Of a stretch of DNA of 6,722 bases, positions 6,601-6,722 are shown one piece after another. Below the pieces are notes generated by a model, which saw only the letters and a program-made list of their open reading frames with translations, was not told the origin of the DNA and searched no databases. The translations under genes were made by a program, and so were the position numbers. The first letter of the stretch is position 1; the number at the start of each line of letters is the position of its first letter. Source of the DNA: Maritimibacter sp. (GTDB lineage Bacteria; Pseudomonadota; Alphaproteobacteria; Rhodobacterales; Rhodobacteraceae); contig DOUP01000213.1 of NCBI GenBank assembly GCA_003520545.1, forward strand, positions 1 through 6,722, read 5' to 3'.

Positions 6601-6722
6601 ATGGCCCAGTCGGATTGGTGCAACACGGTGGAACTTTCGCCAGTATGGTCATCGCCCATCGCCATGAGCACACCACCATTTGCCGAAGACCCGGCCATAT
6701 TGGCGTGGCGCATCACGTCGCC
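3669..6722 (-). CDS. Indolepyruvate ferredoxin oxidoreductase, fused alpha-gamma type, 5' end outside window
   Basis: 1017 codons are in the window and the frame stays open to the edge; full-length relatives have roughly 120 more N-terminal residues, so the GTG at 6716 is not the real start. Residues are numbered from that GTG. The order is: end of the N-terminal pyruvate-oxidoreductase-like domain (SSTVLHQSDW, 28-37); a TPP-binding domain with CSGCPHN (311-317), GDGTYNHSG (375-383) and NDAVAMTGGQ (404-413); a basic run KRRRRKR (489-495); Fe-S cysteines 512, 515, 518, 524 and then 545, 551, 556; a gamma domain with GVGGTGVVT (598-606) and GLAQKGG (629-635); and a C-terminal DUF6537-like region (about 805-985). 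The enzyme oxidatively decarboxylates arylpyruvates from aromatic amino acid transamination to aryl-acetyl-CoA, reducing ferredoxin. The fused single-chain form is known in aerobic proteobacteria. Substrate choice is by family; a related branched-chain or other 2-oxoacid is possible. Confidence 0.94.
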   Translation of the reverse strand, partial: GDVMRHANMAGSSANGGVLMAMGDDHTGESSTVLHQSDWAMVDAYMPVLSPAGVQEILDLGIYGFGLSRFSGLWAGLKLMKDTVEATAVVDGRAERMNLVTPEFEMPEGGLNIRLVDDRIVQEARMIDYKRFAAEAYARANKIDKRVWGKPGAKIGFVAAGKNWLDLVHALSLLGIDEAEAERLGITTYKVAQTWPLDMESFHEFAEGLDLIVVVEEKRKLIEVQIKEAIFDDRRGRRVYGWHKGDSWEHGRQVEMFPTRYALDPMFIAEKIGGVLIEEGRETEAIRGGMAKVQEAQKADNAEAIAARLPYFCSGCPHNTSTKLPEGSRAYAGIGCHYMVQWMDRSTLGFTHMGGEGANWIGEAPFSTRKHVFQNLGDGTYNHSGIQAVRAAIAAGTNITFKILYNDAVAMTGGQANEGGLDSLRIAREMVAAGVKKLVLVHDPKEGLDTSEFPSEVEVRTRDELIPVEEELQKVPGTTVLLYVQTCAAEKRRRRKRGTFPDPDRRVMINTDICEGCGDCGVQSNCVSIVPVETELGRKRAIDQSSCNKDYSCLKGFCPSFVTVEGGTPKKRQAADVDLPEIPDPALPAIQGTWNTVITGVGGTGVVTIGAIMAQAAHIDGKGAGMMEMAGLAQKGGAVLVHLRIANDPSDISAIRVATGECDALIGGELVVSATPQTLGLTSTGRTGAVVDSHETVTGDFTRDTEFTIPGDRLALSLEARMKDKLAMFDATEMAEALLGDSIFSNMMVLGAAWQNGLVPISHEALMAAIDLNGQAPDRNKRAFETGRWVAHDQDAATRAANLDKVVEKPKTLHEKIAFREEHLTAYQNAALAKRYRALVDRAPTEEMREGIALGYHKLLAYKDEYEVGRLMRDTRAKAEKAFEGDLKLSVHLAPPIFGTEGPNGRPVKRKFGEGMVKALGLLPKLKGLRGTALDPFGYSEERKLERALIAQYEADMDRVLSDWGSGDPEAAVALAKLPLEIRGFGPVKMANAEKAAKRREEILAAFRQGGRAEAAE

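Noticed and set aside
6711..6722. GTG at 6716 or ATG at 6713 as the true oxidoreductase start
   Set aside because: The frame continues upstream as Gly-Asp to the window edge, and GDVMRHANMAG is an internal conserved segment of full-length relatives; the gene is cut by the window.

Overview
The window looks like part of an alphaproteobacterial chromosome, most likely Rhodobacteraceae (Roseobacter/Jannaschia-like). This rests on high G+C, on MurI and indolepyruvate oxidoreductase sequences of the kind I recall from that group, and on a GH108 endolysin plus GTA-type holin pair typical of it. All six supported genes lie on the minus strand, so transcription runs from high to low coordinates. The long plus-strand reading frames are antisense shadows. 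No gap exceeds about 125 bases, and I see no mobile element, CRISPR array or RNA gene.

In transcription order: (1) 6722-3669, a fused indolepyruvate/arylpyruvate ferredoxin oxidoreductase, cut by the window edge at its N-terminus and followed by a terminator-like stem-loop with a short T tract. (2) murI (3544-2732), glutamate racemase, with a strong 7-bp hairpin in its leader. (3) Two back-to-back inverted repeats fill most of the murI-argC gap. (4) argC (2676-1648) and ccmE (1636-1184), 11 bases apart and probably co-transcribed, ending in an 8-bp stem-loop that contains the ccmE stop codon. (5) A two-gene lysis cassette: a GH108 N-acetylmuramidase (1121-510) overlapping a holin (519-1, open at the window edge).

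The most interesting part is the lysis cassette and its leader. The pair matches in type and order the endolysin and holin that release the gene transfer agent (GTA) in Rhodobacter capsulatus. Between the ccmE terminator and the endolysin start lies a TTAACCAT element resembling a CtrA half-site. It is followed by an 11-bp stem-loop that buries the whole Shine-Dalgarno sequence of the endolysin. Together these suggest a lysis switch with a transcriptional gate (CtrA) and a translational gate (RBS hairpin). The endolysin also carries an EF-hand-like loop and has no signal peptide, so it should depend on the holin.

The second notable point is in ArgC. The motif that normally holds the catalytic cysteine has glycine at residue 149, a change explained by a single base (TGT to GGT). 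The rest of the protein is intact, so it is an inactive or repurposed paralogue, a recent lesion, or a sequencing error.
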